Positions 13,081 to 26,222 of a stretch of DNA of 64,000 bases are shown in pieces. Below the pieces are notes generated by a model. That model saw nothing but the letters and a program-made list of their open reading frames with translations. It made no database searches and was not told the DNA's origin. The number at the start of each line of letters is the position of its first letter. The first letter of the stretch is position 1. The translations under genes and the position numbers were made by a program. Origin of the DNA: Amaranthus tricolor (Eukaryota > Streptophyta > Magnoliopsida > Caryophyllales > Amaranthaceae). Where the stretch lies: contig NC_080061.1 in the NCBI RefSeq assembly GCF_026212465.1, positions 21,379,695 through 21,443,694 of the forward strand, in the 5' to 3' direction.

Positions 13081-14089
13081 CATCGTTAATTCTTCATTGA
13101 TCATTGATCCTTGTTCAATCTTAATCGTACAATCTTCAATGGTCATTGATCCTTGTACATTATTCATCGTTCATTCTCCATTGATCATTGATCCTTGTTC
13201 ATTCTTCATCGTTCATTCTTCAAAGATCATTGATCCTTGTTCATTATGCATCGCTCATTCTTCATTGATCATTGATCCCTTTTCATTCTTTATCGTTCAT
13301 TTTTCAGTGATCATTGATCCTTGAACTTTATTCATCATTCATTCTTCAATGATCATTGGTCCTTTTTCATTATGCATCGTTCATTCTTCATTGATCATGG
13401 ATCTTTGTTCATTCTTCATCGTTCATTCTTCAATGATCATTGATCCAGGTACATTCTTCATCGTTCATTCTTCATTGATCATTGATCCTTGTACATTCTT
13501 CATTGTTCATTCTTCAATGATCATTGATCGTTGTTCATTATTCATCCCTCATTCTTCATTTATCTATTATCCTTTTTCATTCTTCATCGTTCATTCTTCA
13601 ATGATCATTGATCATTGATCCTTGTTGATATTCTTCGATCATTGTTCATCGATCATTGATCCTTGTTCTTTATGCATCGTTCATTCTTCATTGATCATTG
13701 ATCCTTGTTCATTCTTCATCGTTCATTCTTCAATGATCATTGATCCTTGTTTATTATGCATCGTTCATTCTTCATTGATCATTGATCCTTGTTCATTCTT
13801 CATCGTTCATTCTTCATTAATCATTGATCCTTGTTCATTATGTGTCGTTCATTCTTCATTGATCATTGATCCTTGTTCATTCTTCATCGTTCATTCTTCA
13901 ATGATCATTGATCCTGGTACATTCTTCGTCGTTCATTCTTCATTGATCATTGATCCTTGTACATTCTTCATTGTTCATTCTTCATTCATCATTGATCCTT
14001 GTACATTCTTCATTGTTCATTCTTCAATGATCATTGATCCTTTTTCATTCTTCATCGTTCATTCTTCAATGATCATTGATCATTGATCC

Positions 14090-15480
14090 TTGTTGATATT
14101 CTTCGATCATTGTTCAACGATCATTGATCCTTGTTTATTATGCATCGTTCATTCTTCATTGATCATTGATCCTTATTCATTCTTCATCGTTCATTCTTCA
14201 ATGATTATTGATCCTTATTCATTATGCATCGTTCAATCTTCATTGATCATTGATCCTTGTTCATTCTTCATCGTTCATTCTTCATTGATCATTGATCCTT
14301 GTTCATTATGCATCGTTCATTCTTCATTGATCGTTGATCCTTGTTCATTCTTTATCGTTAATTCTTCAGTGATCATTGATCCTTGAACTTTATTCATCAT
14401 TCATTCTTCAATGATCATTGGTCCTTGTTCATTATGCATCGTTAATTCTTCATTGATCATTGATCCTTGTTCAATCTTAATCGTACATTCTTCAACGGTC
14501 ATTGATACTTGTACATTATTCATCATTCATTCTCCATTGATCATTGATCCTTGTTCATTCTTCGTCGTTCATTCTTCAAAGATCATTGATCCTTGTTCAT
14601 TATGCATCGCTCATTCTTCATTGATCATTGCTCCTTGTTCATTCTTTATCGTTCATTCTTCAGTGATCATTGATCCTTGAACTTTATTCATCATTCATTC
14701 TTCAATGATCATTGGTCCTTGTTCATTATGCATCGTTCATTCTTCATTGATCACGGATCTTTGTTCATTCTTCATCGTTCATTCTTCAATGATCATTGAT
14801 CCAGGTACATTCTTCATCGTTCATTCTTCATTGATCATTGATCCTTGTACATTCTTCATTGTTCATTCTTCAATGATCATTGATCCTTGTTCATTATTCA
14901 TCCCTCATTCTTCATTTATCTATTGTCCTTTTTCATTCTTCATCGTTCATTCTTCAATGATCATTGATCATTAATCCTTGTTGATATACTTCGATCATTG
15001 TTCAACGATCATTGATCCTTGTTCATTATGCATCGTTCATTCTTCATTGATCATTGATCCTTGTTCATTCTTCATCGTTCATTCTTCGATGATCATTGAT
15101 CCTTGTTCATTATGCATCGTTCATTCTTCATTGATCATTGATCCTTGTTCATTCTTCATCGTTCATTCTTCAATGATCATTGATCCTTGTTCAATATGCA
15201 TCGTTCATTCTTCATTGATCATTGATCCTTGTTCATTCTTCATCGTTCATTCTTCATTGATAATTGATCCTTGTTCATTATGCATCGTTCATTCTTCATT
15301 GATCATTGATCCTTGTTCATTCTTCATCGTCCATTATTTAATGATCATTGATCCTTCTTCATTATGCATCGTTCATTCTTCATTGATCATTGATCCTTGT
15401 TCATTATGCATCGTTCATTCGTCATTGATCATTGATCCTTGTTCATTCTTCATCGTTCATTCATCAATGATCATTGATCC
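14090..15480 (+). repeat. Copy of 9,860-10,980 plus truncated 503-bp unit
   Basis: From 14,411 the sequence follows 10,139 onward at offset 4,272. It includes the variants GATACTTGTACATT and GATCACGGATC. The unit starting at 14,978 (marker written GATATACTTC) is cut at 503 bp by the start of a fresh unit at 15,481. This repeats the same 10,706-type unit twice in succession with one of them shortened. Confidence 0.83.
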
Positions 15481-17331
15481 TTGTTGATATTCTTCGATCA
15501 TTGTTCAACGATCATTGATCCTTGTTCATTATGCATCGTTCATTCTTCATTGATCATTGATCCTTGTTCATTCTTCATCGTTCATTCTTCGATGATCATT
15601 GATCCTTGTTCATTATGCATCGTTCATTCTTCATTGATCATTGATCCTTGTTCATTCTTCATCGTTCATTCTTCATTGATCATTGATCCTTGTTCATTAT
15701 GCATCGTTCATTCTTCATTGATCATTGATCCTTGTTCGTTCTTCATCGTTCATTATTTAATGATCATTGATCCTTCTTCATTATGCATCGTTCATTCTTC
15801 ATTGATCATTGATCATTGTTCATTATGCATCGTTCATTCGTCATTGATCATTGATCCTTGTTCATTCTTCATCGTTCATTCTTCGATGATCATTGATCCT
15901 TGTTTATTATGCATCGTTCATTCTTCATTGATCATTGATCCTTGTTCATTCTTCATCGTTCATTCTTCATTAATCATTGATCCTTGTTCATTATGCGTCG
16001 TTCATTCTTCATTGATCATTGATCCTTGTTCATTCTTCATCGTTCATTCTTCAATGATCATTGATCCTGGTACATTCTTCGTCGTTCATTCTTCATTGAT
16101 CATTGATCCTTGTACATTCTTCATTGTTCATTCTTCATTGATCATTGATCCTTGTACATTCTTCATTGTTCATTCTTCAATGATCATTGATCCTTTTTCA
16201 TTCTTCATCGTTCATTCTTCAATGATCATTGATCATTGATCCTTGTTGATATTCTTCGATCATTGTTCAACGATCATTGATCCTTGTTCATTATGCATCG
16301 TTCATTCTTCAATGATCATTGATCCTTGAACATTATTCATTGTTCATTCTTCAATGATTATTTATCCTTATTCATTATGCATCGTTCATTCTTCATTGAT
16401 CATTGATCCTTGTTCATTCTTCATCGTTCATTCTTCATTGATCGTTGATCCTTGTTCATTCTTTATCGTTCATTCTTCAGTGATCATTGATCCTTGAACT
16501 TTATTCATCATTCATTCTTCAATGATCATTGGTCCTTGTTCATTATGCATCGTTAATTCTTCATTGATCATTGATCCTTGTTCAATCTTAATCGTACATT
16601 CTTCAATGGTCATTGATCCTTGTACATTATTCATCGTTCATTCTCCATTGATCATTGATCCTTGTTCATTCTTCATCGTTCATTCTTCAAAGATCATTGA
16701 TCCTTGTTCATTATGCATCGCTCATTCTTCATTGATCATTGATCCTTGTTCATTCTTTATCGTTCATTCTTCAGTGATCATTGATCCTTGAACTTTATTC
16801 ATCATTCATTCTTCAATGATCATTGGTCCTTGTTCATTATGCATCGTTCATTCTTCATTGATCATGGATCTTTGTTCATTCTTCATCGTTCATTCTTCAA
16901 TGATCATTGATCCAGGTATATTCTTTATCGTTCATTCTTCATTGATCATTGATCCTTGTACATTCTTCATTGTTCATTCTTCAATGATCATTGATCCTTG
17001 TTCATTATTCATCCCTCATTCTTCATTTATCTATTATCCTTTTTCATTGTTCATCTTTCATTCTTCAATGATCATTGATCATTGATCCTTGTTGATATTC
17101 TTCGATCATTGTTCAACAATCATTGATCCTTGTTCATTATGCATCGTTCATTCTTCATTGATCATTGATCCTTGTTCATTCTTCATCGTTCATTCTTCAA
17201 TGATCATTGATCCTTGTTCAATATGCATCGTTCATTCTTCATTGATCATTGATCCTTGTTCATTCTTCATCGTTCATTCTTCATTGATCATTGATCCTTG
17301 TTCATTATGCATCGTTCATTCTTCATTGATC
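15481..17331 (+). repeat. Second copy of 4.7-kb-spaced duplication
   Basis: This matches 10,706-12,598 and lacks one 42-bp monomer near 16,430. The unit 15,481-16,242 has exactly the length (762 bp) of 10,706-11,467, and its translated frame differs by almost nothing. After 17,331 it continues with monomers like those at 10,960-11,100 instead. Confidence 0.87.
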
Positions 17332-17500
17332 ATTGATCCTTGTTCATTCTTCATCGTTCATTATTTAATGATCATTGATCCTTCTTCATTATGCATCGTT
17401 CATTCTTCATTGATCATTGATCCTTGTTCATTATGCATCGTTCATTCGTCATTGATCATTGATCCTTGTTCATTCTTCATCGTTCATTCATCAATGATCA

Positions 17501-18298
17501 TTGATCCTGGAACATTCTTCATCGTTCATTGTTCATTGATCATTGATCCTTGTTCATTCTTAATCGTTCATTCTTCAATGATCATTGATCCTTGTTCATT
17601 ATGCATCGTTCATTCTTCATTGATCATTGATCCTTGTTCAATCTTCATCGTTCATTCTTCATTGATCATTGATCCTTGTTCATTATGCGTCGTTCATTCT
17701 TCATTGATCATTGATCCTTGTTCAATCTTCATCGTTCATTCTTCAATGATCCTTGATCCTGGTACATTCTTCATCGTTCATTCTTCATTGATCATTGATC
17801 ATTGTTCATTCTTTATCGTTCATTCTTCAATGATCATTAATCCTTATACATTCTTCATCGTTCATTCTTCATTTATCAATTATCCTTGTCCATTATGCAT
17901 CGTTGATTCTTCATTGATCATTGATCCTTGTTGATTCTTCATCGTTCATTCTTCAATGATCATTGATCCTTGTTCATTATGCATCGTTCATTCTTCATTG
18001 ATCATTGATCCTTGTTCATTCTTAATCGTACATTCTTCAATGGTCATTGATCCTTGTACATTATTCATTGTTCATTCTTCATTGATCATTGATCCTTGTT
18101 CATTCTTCATCGTTCATTCTTCATTGATCATTGATCCTTGTTCATTCTTCATCGTTCATTCGTCATTGATCATTGATCCTTGTTCATTCTTCATCGTTCA
18201 TTCTTCATTGATCATTGATCGTTGTTCATTCTTCATCGTTCATTCTTCAATAATCATTGATCCTTGTTACTTATGCATCGTTCATTCTTCATTGATCA
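17501..18298 (+). repeat. Block C partial first unit
   Basis: This is the lead-in to block C. The monomers at 17,745-17,870 (ATGATCCTTGATCC, then an ATCATTG-rich monomer, then CTTATACATTC) match 18,655-18,780. The stretch from 17,956 matches 19,783 onward at offset 1,827. Confidence 0.8.
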
Positions 18299-20125
18299 TT
18301 GATCCTTGTTCATTCTTCATTGATCATTAATCCTTGTTCATTATGCATCGTTCATTCTTCATTGATCATTGATCCTTTTTCATTCTTCATCGTTCAATCT
18401 TCAATGATCATTGATCCTGGTACATTCTTCATCATTCATTCTTCATTGATCATTGATTCTTGTTCGTTCTTCATCGTTCATTTGTCAATGATCATTGATC
18501 CTTGTTCATTATGCATCGTTCATTCTTCATTGATCATTGATCCTTGTTCATTCTTTATCGTTCATTCTTCATTGATCATTGATCCTTGTTCATTATACGT
18601 CGTTCATTCTTCATTGATCATTGATCCTTGTTCATTCTTCATCGTTCATTCTTCAATGATCCTTGATCCTGGAACATTCTTCATCGTTCATTCTTCATTG
18701 ATCATTGATCATTGTTCATTCTTTATCGTTCATCCTTCAATGATCATTGATCCTTATACATTCTTCATCGTTCATTCTTCATTTATCATTGATCCTTGTT
18801 CATTATGCATCGTTCATTCTTCATTGATCATTGATCCTTGTTCATTCTTCATCGTTCATTCTTCAATGATCATTGATCGTTGAACATTATTCATCGTTCA
18901 TTCTTCATTGATCATTGATCCTTCTTGATTCTTCATCGTTCATTTTTCAATGATCATTGATCCTTGTTCATTATGCATCGTTCATTCTTCATTGATCATT
19001 GATCCTTGTTCATTCTTAATCGTACATTCTTCAATGGTCATTGATCCTTGTACATTATTCATCGTTCATTCTTCATTGATCATTGATCCTTGTTCATTCT
19101 TCATCGTTCATTCTTCAATGATCATTGATCCTTGTTCATTATGCATCCTTCATTCATCATTCATCATTGATCCTTGTTCATTCTTCATCGTTCATTCTTC
19201 AATGATCATTGATCCTTGTTCATTATTCATCGTTTATTCTACATTAATCAATTATCCCTTTTTATTCTTCAATGATCATTGATCATTGATCCTTGTTCAT
19301 TATGCATCGTTCATTCTTCATTGATCATTGATCGTTGTTCATTCTTCATCGTTCATTCTTCAATGATCATTGATCCTTGTTCATTATGCATCTTTTATTC
19401 TTCATTGATCATTAATCCTTGTTCATTATACATCGTTCATTCTTCATTGATCATTGATCCTTGTTCATTCTTCATCGTTCATTCTTCAATGATCATTGAT
19501 CCTGGTACATTCTTCATCGTTCATTGTTCATTGATCATTGATCCTTGTTCATTCTTCATCTTTCATACTTCAATGATCATTGATCCTTGTTAATTATGCA
19601 TCGTTCATTCTTCATTGATCTTTGATCCTTGTTCATTCTTCATCGTTCATTGTTCATTGATCATTGATCCTTGTTCTTTCTTCATCGTTCATTCTTCAAT
19701 GACCATTGATCCTTGTTCATTATGCATCGTTCATTCTTCATTGATCATTGATCCTTGTTCATTCTTCATCGTTCATTCTTCAATGATCATTGATCCTTGT
19801 TCATTATGCATCGTTCATTCTTCATTGATCATTGATCCTTGTTCATTCTTAATCGTACATTCTTCAATGGTCATTGATCCTTGTACATTATTCATTGTTC
19901 ATTCTTCATTGATCATTGATCCTTGTTCATTCTTCATCGTTCATTCTTCATTGATCATTGATCCTTGTTCATTCTTCATCGTTCATTCGTCATTGATCAT
20001 TGATCCTTGTTCATTCTTCATCGTTCATTCTTCATTGATCATTGATCGTTGTTCATTCTTCATCGTTCATTCTTCAATAATCATTGATCCTTGTTACTTA
20101 TGCATCGTTCATTCTTCATTGATCA
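18299..20125 (+). repeat. Block C HOR unit 1, 1,827 bp
   Basis: The unit starts at a 28-bp monomer that lacks one 14-bp third. It holds the simplest version of the C unit: no 126-bp triplet duplication and no 329-bp duplication. Its length is 261 x 7. Confidence 0.87.
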
Positions 20126-20146
20126 TTGATCCTTGTTCATTCTTCA

Positions 20147-20398
20147 TTGATCATTAATCCTTGTTCATTATGCATCGTTCATTCTTCATTGATCATTGAT
20201 CCTTTTTCATTCTTCATCGTTCAATCTTCAATGATCATTGATCCTGGTACATTCTTCATCATTCATTCTTCATTGATCATTAATCCTTGTTCATTATGCA
20301 TCGTTCATTCTTCATTGATCATTGATCCTTTTTCATTCTTCATCGTTCAATCTTCAATGATCATTGATCCTGGTACATTCTTCATCATTCATTCTTCA
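20147..20398 (+). repeat. 126-bp tandem duplication (3 monomers)
   Basis: Three monomers (TTAATCCTTG, TGATCCTTTTTC and ATCCTGGTACATTC types) occur twice in a row, offset 126 bp. The same pair is present near 22,429-22,680 and 24,200-24,451 but not in the unit at 18,299. It therefore arose once and spread with later HOR copies. Confidence 0.85.
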
Positions 20399-20902
20399 TT
20401 GATCATTGATTCTTGTTCGTTCTTCATCGTTCATTTGTCAATGATCATTGATCCTTGTTCATTATGCATCGTTCATTCTTCATTGATCATTGATCCTTGT
20501 TCATTCTTTATCGTTCATTCTTCATTGATCATTGATCCTTGTTCATTATACGTCGTTCATTCTTCATTGATCATTGATCCTTGTTCATTCTTCATCGTTC
20601 ATTCTTCAATGATCCTTGATCCTGGAACATTCTTCATCGTTCATTCTTCATTGATCATTGATCATTGTTCATTCTTTATCGTTCATCCTTCAATGATCAT
20701 TGATCCTTATACATTCTTCATCGTTCATTCTTCATTTATCATTGATCCTTGTTCATTATGCATCGTTCATTCTTCATTGATCATTGATCCTTGTTCATTC
20801 TTCATCGTTCATTCTTCAATGATCATTGATCGTTGAACATTATTCATCGTTCATTCTTCATTGATCATTGATCCTTCTTGATTCTTCATCGTTCATTTTT
20901 CA

Positions 20903-21560
20903 ATGATCATTGATCCTTGTTCATTATGCATCGTTCATTCTTCATTGATCATTGATCCTTGTTCATTCTTAATCGTACATTCTTCAATGGTCATTGATCC
21001 TTGTACATTATTCATCGTTCATTCTTCATTGATCATTGATCCTTGTTCATTCTTCATCGTTCATTCTTCAATGATCATTGATCCTTGTTCATTATGCATC
21101 CTTCATTCATCATTCATCATTGATCTTTGTTCATTCTTCATCGTTCATTCTTCAATGATCATTGATCCTTGTTCATTATTCATCGTTTATTCTACATTAA
21201 TCAATTATCCCTTTTTATTCTTCAATGATCATTGATCATTGATCCTTGTTCATTATGCATCGTTCATTCTTCATTGATCATTGATCCTTGTTCATTCTTA
21301 ATCGTACATTCTTCAATGGTCATTGATCCTTGTACATTATTCATCGTTCATTCTTCATTGATCATTGATCCTTGTTCATTCTTCATCGTTCATTCTTCAA
21401 TGATCATTGATCCTTGTTCATTATGCATCCTTCATTCATCATTCATCATTGATCCTTGTTCATTCTTCATCGTTCATTCTTCAATGATCATTGATCCTTG
21501 TTCATTATTCATCGTTTATTCTACATTAATCAATTATCCCTTTTTATTCTTCAATGATCA
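20903..21560 (+). repeat. 329-bp tandem duplication
   Basis: The segments 20,903-21,231 and 21,232-21,560 are almost identical; one difference is GATCTTTG at about 21,121 for GATCCTTG. 329 bp is 47 words of 7 bp but not a whole number of 42-bp monomers, so the exchange respected the 7-bp word and not the monomer. It is present only in this unit. Confidence 0.87.
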
Positions 21561-22407
21561 TTGATCATTGATCCTTGTTCATTATGCATCGTTCATTCTT
21601 CATTGATCATTGATCGTTGTTCATTCTTCATCGTTCATTCTTCAATGATCATTGATCCTTGTTCATTATGCATCTTTTATTCTTCATTGATCATTAATCC
21701 TTGTTCATTATACATCGTTCATTCTTCATTGATCATTGATCCTTGTTCATTCTTCATCGTTCATTCTTCAATGATCATTGATCCTGGTACATTCTTCATC
21801 GTTCATTGTTCATTGATCATTGATCCTTGTTCATTCTTCATCTTTCATACTTCAATGATCATTGATCCTTGTTAATTATGCATCGTTCATTCTTCATTGA
21901 TCTTTGATCCTTGTTCATTCTTCATCGTTCATTGTTCATTGATCATTGATCCTTGTTCTTTCTTCATCGTTCATTCTTCAATGACCATTGATCCTTGTTC
22001 ATTATGCATCGTTCATTCTTCATTGATCATTGATCCTTGTTCATTCTTCATCGTTCATTCTTCAATGATCATTGATCCTTGTTCATTATGCATCGTTCAT
22101 TCTTCATTGATCATTGATCCTTGTTCATTCTTAATCGTACATTCTTCAATGGTCATTGATCCTTGTACATTATTCATTGTTCATTCTTCATTGATCATTG
22201 ATCCTTGTTCATTCTTCATCGTTCATTCTTCATTGATCATTGATCCTTGTTCATTCTTCATCGTTCATTCGTCATTGATCATTGATCCTTGTTCATTCTT
22301 CATCGTTCATTCTTCATTGATCATTGATCGTTGTTCATTCTTCATCGTTCATTCTTCAATAATCATTGATCCTTGTTACTTATGCATCGTTCATTCTTCA
22401 TTGATCA

Positions 22408-24178
22408 TTGATCCTTGTTCATTCTTCATTGATCATTAATCCTTGTTCATTATGCATCGTTCATTCTTCATTGATCATTGATCCTTTTTCATTCTTCATC
22501 GTTCAATCTTCAATGATCATTGATCCTGGTACATTCTTCATCATTCATTCTTCATTGATCATTAATCCTTGTTCATTATGCATCGTTCATTCTTCATTGA
22601 TCATTGATCCTTTTTCATTCTTCATCGTTCAATCTTCAATGATCATTGATCCTGGTACATTCTTCATCATTCATTCTTCATTGATCATTGATTCTTGTTC
22701 GTTCTTCATCGTTCATTTGTCAATGATCATTGATCCTTGTTCATTATGCATCGTTCATTCTTCATTGATCATTGATCCTTGTTCATTCTTTATCGTTCAT
22801 TCTTCATTGATCATTGATCCTTGTTCATTATACGTCGTTCATTCTTCATTGATCATTGATCCTTGTTCATTCTTCAATGATCCTTGATCCTGGAACATTC
22901 TTCATCGTTCATTCTTCATTGATCATTGATCATTGTTCATTCTTTATCGTTCATCCTTCAATGATCATTGATCCTTATACATTCTTCATCGTTCATTCTT
23001 CATTTATCATTGATCCTTGTTCATTATGCATCGTTCATTCTTCATTGATCATTGATCCTTGTTCATTCTTCATCGTTCATTCTTCAATGATCATTGATCG
23101 TTGAACATTATTCATCGTTCATTCTTCATTGATCATTGATCCTTCTTGATTCTTCATCGTTCATTTTTCAATGATCATTGATCCTTGTTCATTATGCATC
23201 GTTCATTCTTCATTGATCATTGATCCTTGTTCATTCTTAATCGTACATTCTTCAATGGTCATTGATCCTTGTACATTATTCATCGTTCATTCTTCATTGA
23301 TCATTGATCCTTGTTCATTCTTCATCGTTCATTCTTCAATGATCATTGATCCTTGTTCATTATGCATCCTTCATTCATCATTCATCATTGATCCTTGTTC
23401 ATTCTTCATCGTTCATTCTTCAATGATCATTGATCCTTGTTCATTATTCATCGTTTATTCTACATTAATCAATTATCCCTTTTTATTCTTCAATGATCAT
23501 TGATCATTGATCCTTGTTCATTATGCATCGTTCATTCTTCATTGATCATTGATCGTTGTTCATTCTTCATCGTTCATTCTTCAATGATCATTGATCCTTG
23601 TTCATTATGCATCTTTTATTCTTCATTGATCATTAATCCTTGTTCATTATACATCGTTCATTCTTCATTGATCATTGATCCTTGTTCATTCTTCATCGTT
23701 CATTCTTCAATGATCATTGATCCTGGTACATTCTTCATCGCTCATTGTTCATTGATCATTGATCCTTGTTCATTCTTCATCTTTCATACTTCAATGATCA
23801 TTGATCCTTGTTAATTATGCATCGTTCATTCTTCATTGATCTTTGATCCTTGTTCATTCTTCATCGTTCATTGTTCATTGATCATTGATCCTTGTTCTTT
23901 CTTCATCGTTCATTCTTCAATGACCATTGATCCTTGTTCATTATGCATCGTTCATTCTTCATTGATCATTGATCCTTGTTCATTCTTCATCGTTCATTCT
24001 TCATTGATCATTGATCCTTGTTCATTCTTCATCGTTCATTCGTCATTGATCATTGATCCTTGTTCATTCTTCATCGTTCATTCTTCATTGATCATTGATC
24101 GTTGTTCATTCTTCATCGTTCATTCTTCAATAATCATTGATCCTTGTTACTTATGCATCGTTCATTCTTCATTGATCA
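22408..24178 (+). repeat. Block C HOR unit 3, 1,771 bp
   Basis: The unit has the 126-bp duplication but no 329-bp one. It has a private 14-bp deletion near 22,865-22,885, which makes a 28-bp monomer ending in ATGATCCTTG. It also lost four monomers (168 bp) near 23,990, since the offset falls from 1,939 to 1,771. Confidence 0.86.
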
Positions 24179-26222
24179 TTGATCCTTGTTCATTCTTCAT
24201 TGATCATTAATCCTTGTTCATTATGCATCGTTCATTCTTCATTGATCATTGATCCTTTTTCATTCTTCATCGTTCAATCTTCAATGATCATTGATCCTGG
24301 TACATTCTTCATCATTCATGCTTCATTGATCATTAATCCTTGTTCATTATGCATCGTTCATTCTTCATTGATCATTGATCCTTTTTCATTCTTCATCGTT
24401 TAATCTTCAATGATCATTGATCCTGGTACATTCTTCATCATTCATTCTTCATTGATCATTGATTCTTGTTCGTTCTTCATCGTTCATTTGTCAATGATCA
24501 TTGATCCTTGTTCATTATGCATCGTTCATTCTTCATTGATCATTGATCCTTGTTCATTCTTTATCGTTCATTCTTCATTGATCATCGATCCTTGTTCATT
24601 ATACGTCGTTCATTCTTCATTGATCATTGATCCTTGTTCATTCTTCATCGTTCATTCTTCAATGATCCTTGATCCTGGAACATTCTTCATCGTTCATTCT
24701 TCATTGATCATTGATCATTGTTCATTCTTTATCGTTCATCCTTCAATGATCATTGATCCTTATACATTCTTCATCGTTCATTCTTCATTTATCATTGATC
24801 CTTGTTCATTATGCATCGTTCATTCTTCATTGATCATTGATCCTTGTTCATTCTTCATCGTTCATTCTTCAATGATCATTGATCGTTGAACATTATTCAT
24901 CGTTCATTCTTCATTGATCATTGATCCTTCTTGATTCTTCATCGTTCATTTTTCAATGATCATTGATCCTTGTTCATTATGCATCGTTCATTCTTCATTG
25001 ATCATTGATCCTTGTTCATTCTTAATCGTACATTCTTCAATGGTCATTGATCCTTGTACATTATTCATCGTTCATTCTTCATTGATCATTGATCCTTGTT
25101 CATTCTTCATCGTTCATTCTTCAATGATCATTGATCCTTGTTCATTATGCATCCTTCATTCATCATTCATCATTGATCCTTGTTCATTCTTCATCGTTCA
25201 TTCTTCAATGATCATTGATCCTTGTTCATTATTCATCGTTTATTCTACATTAATCAATTATCCCTTTTTATTCTTCAATGATCATTGATCATTGATCCTT
25301 GTTCATTATGCATCGTTCATTCTTCATTGATCATTGATCGTTTTTCATTCTTCATCGTTCATTCTTCAATGATCATTGATCCTTGTTCATTATGCATCTT
25401 TTATTCTTCATTGATCATTAATCCTTGTTCATTATACATCGTTCATTCTTCATTGATCATTGATCCTTGTTCATTCTTCATCGTTCATTCTTCAATGATC
25501 ATTGATCCTGGTACATTCTTCATCGCTCATTGTTCATTGATCATTGATCCTTGTTCATTCTTCATCTTTCATACTTCAATGATCATTGATCCTTGTTAAT
25601 TATGCATCGTTCATTCTTCATTGATCTTTGATCCTTGTTCATTCTTCATCGTTCATTGTTCATTGATCATTGATCCTTGTTCTTTCTTCATCGTTCATTC
25701 TTCAATGACCATTGATCCTTGTTCATTATGCATCGTTCATTCTTCATTGATCATTGATCCTTGTTCATTCTTCATCGTTCATTCTTCAATGATCATTGAT
25801 CCTTGTTCATTATGCATCGTTCATTCTTCATTGATCATTGAGCCTTGTTCATTCTTCATCGTTCATTCTTCATTGATCATTGATCCTTGTTCATTCTTCA
25901 TCGTTCATTCTTCAATGATCATTGATCCTTGTTCATTCTGCATCGTTCATTCTTCATTGATCATTGTTCCTTGTTCATTCTTCATCGTTCATTCTTCATT
26001 GATCATTGATGCTTGTTGATTCTTCATCGTTCATTCTTAATTGATCATTGATCCTGGTACATTCTTCATCGTTCATTCTTCATTCATCATTGATCCTTGT
26101 TCAATCTTCATCGTTCATTCTTCAATGATCATTGATCCTTGTTCATCGTTCATTCTTCATTGATCAATTATCCTTTTTCATTCTTCATCATTCATACTTC
26201 AATGATCATTGATCATTGAACC
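24179..26222 (+). repeat. Block C HOR unit 4 and exit into block D
   Basis: This follows unit 3 at offset 1,771, then 1,785 (the 14-bp deletion is absent here), up to about 25,840. After that it changes to monomers with TTCTGCATCG, ATTGTTCC and GATGCTTG. These are block E variants, also seen at 35,180-35,270. A 35-bp monomer (7 bp missing) occurs near 26,145. Confidence 0.83.

Larger units (their letters stand above)
10706..17500 (+). repeat. HOR block B
   Basis: This block is a mosaic of short marker-delimited units. Markers begin at 10,706, 11,468, 12,356, 13,622, 14,090, 14,978, 15,481, 16,243 and 17,089, giving lengths of 762, 888, 1,266, 468, 888, 503, 762 and 846 bp. All are 6 modulo 7. 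Here the marker is preceded by two GATCATT words plus GATCCTT or AATCCTT, rather than three GATCATT as in block A. Signature variants are CATCCCTCATTC followed by TTTATCTATT, and CAGGTATATTC. The end is approximate, where block C variants take over. Confidence 0.88.
20126..22407 (+). repeat. Block C HOR unit 2, 2,282 bp
   Basis: Relative to unit 1 it gained 126 bp (a tandem copy of three monomers at about 20,147-20,398) and 329 bp (the segment starting at 20,903 repeated from 21,232). 1,827 + 126 + 329 = 2,282, so these two events explain the whole length difference. Confidence 0.88.
17501..26222 (+). repeat. HOR block C
   Basis: This block has no slip marker, so its copy-to-copy offsets are exact multiples of 7: 1,827, 1,953, 2,282, 2,268, 1,939, 1,771 and 1,785. 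Signature variants are GTTACTTATGC, ATGATCCTTGATCCTGG, a 28-bp monomer (14 bp missing) near each unit start, and CATCCTTCATTCATC. Copies can be anchored at the 28-bp monomer at 18,299, 20,126, 22,408 and 24,179. Copies carry nearly the same substitutions and differ mainly by gains or losses of 14, 42n or 329 bp. Confidence 0.9.

Noticed and set aside
19612..19632. CTTTGATC as a TCF/LEF-like site in the GATCTTTGATCC monomers
   Set aside because: It is a single-base variant of CATTGATC within the repeat, repeated only because the HOR is copied; there is no gene context.
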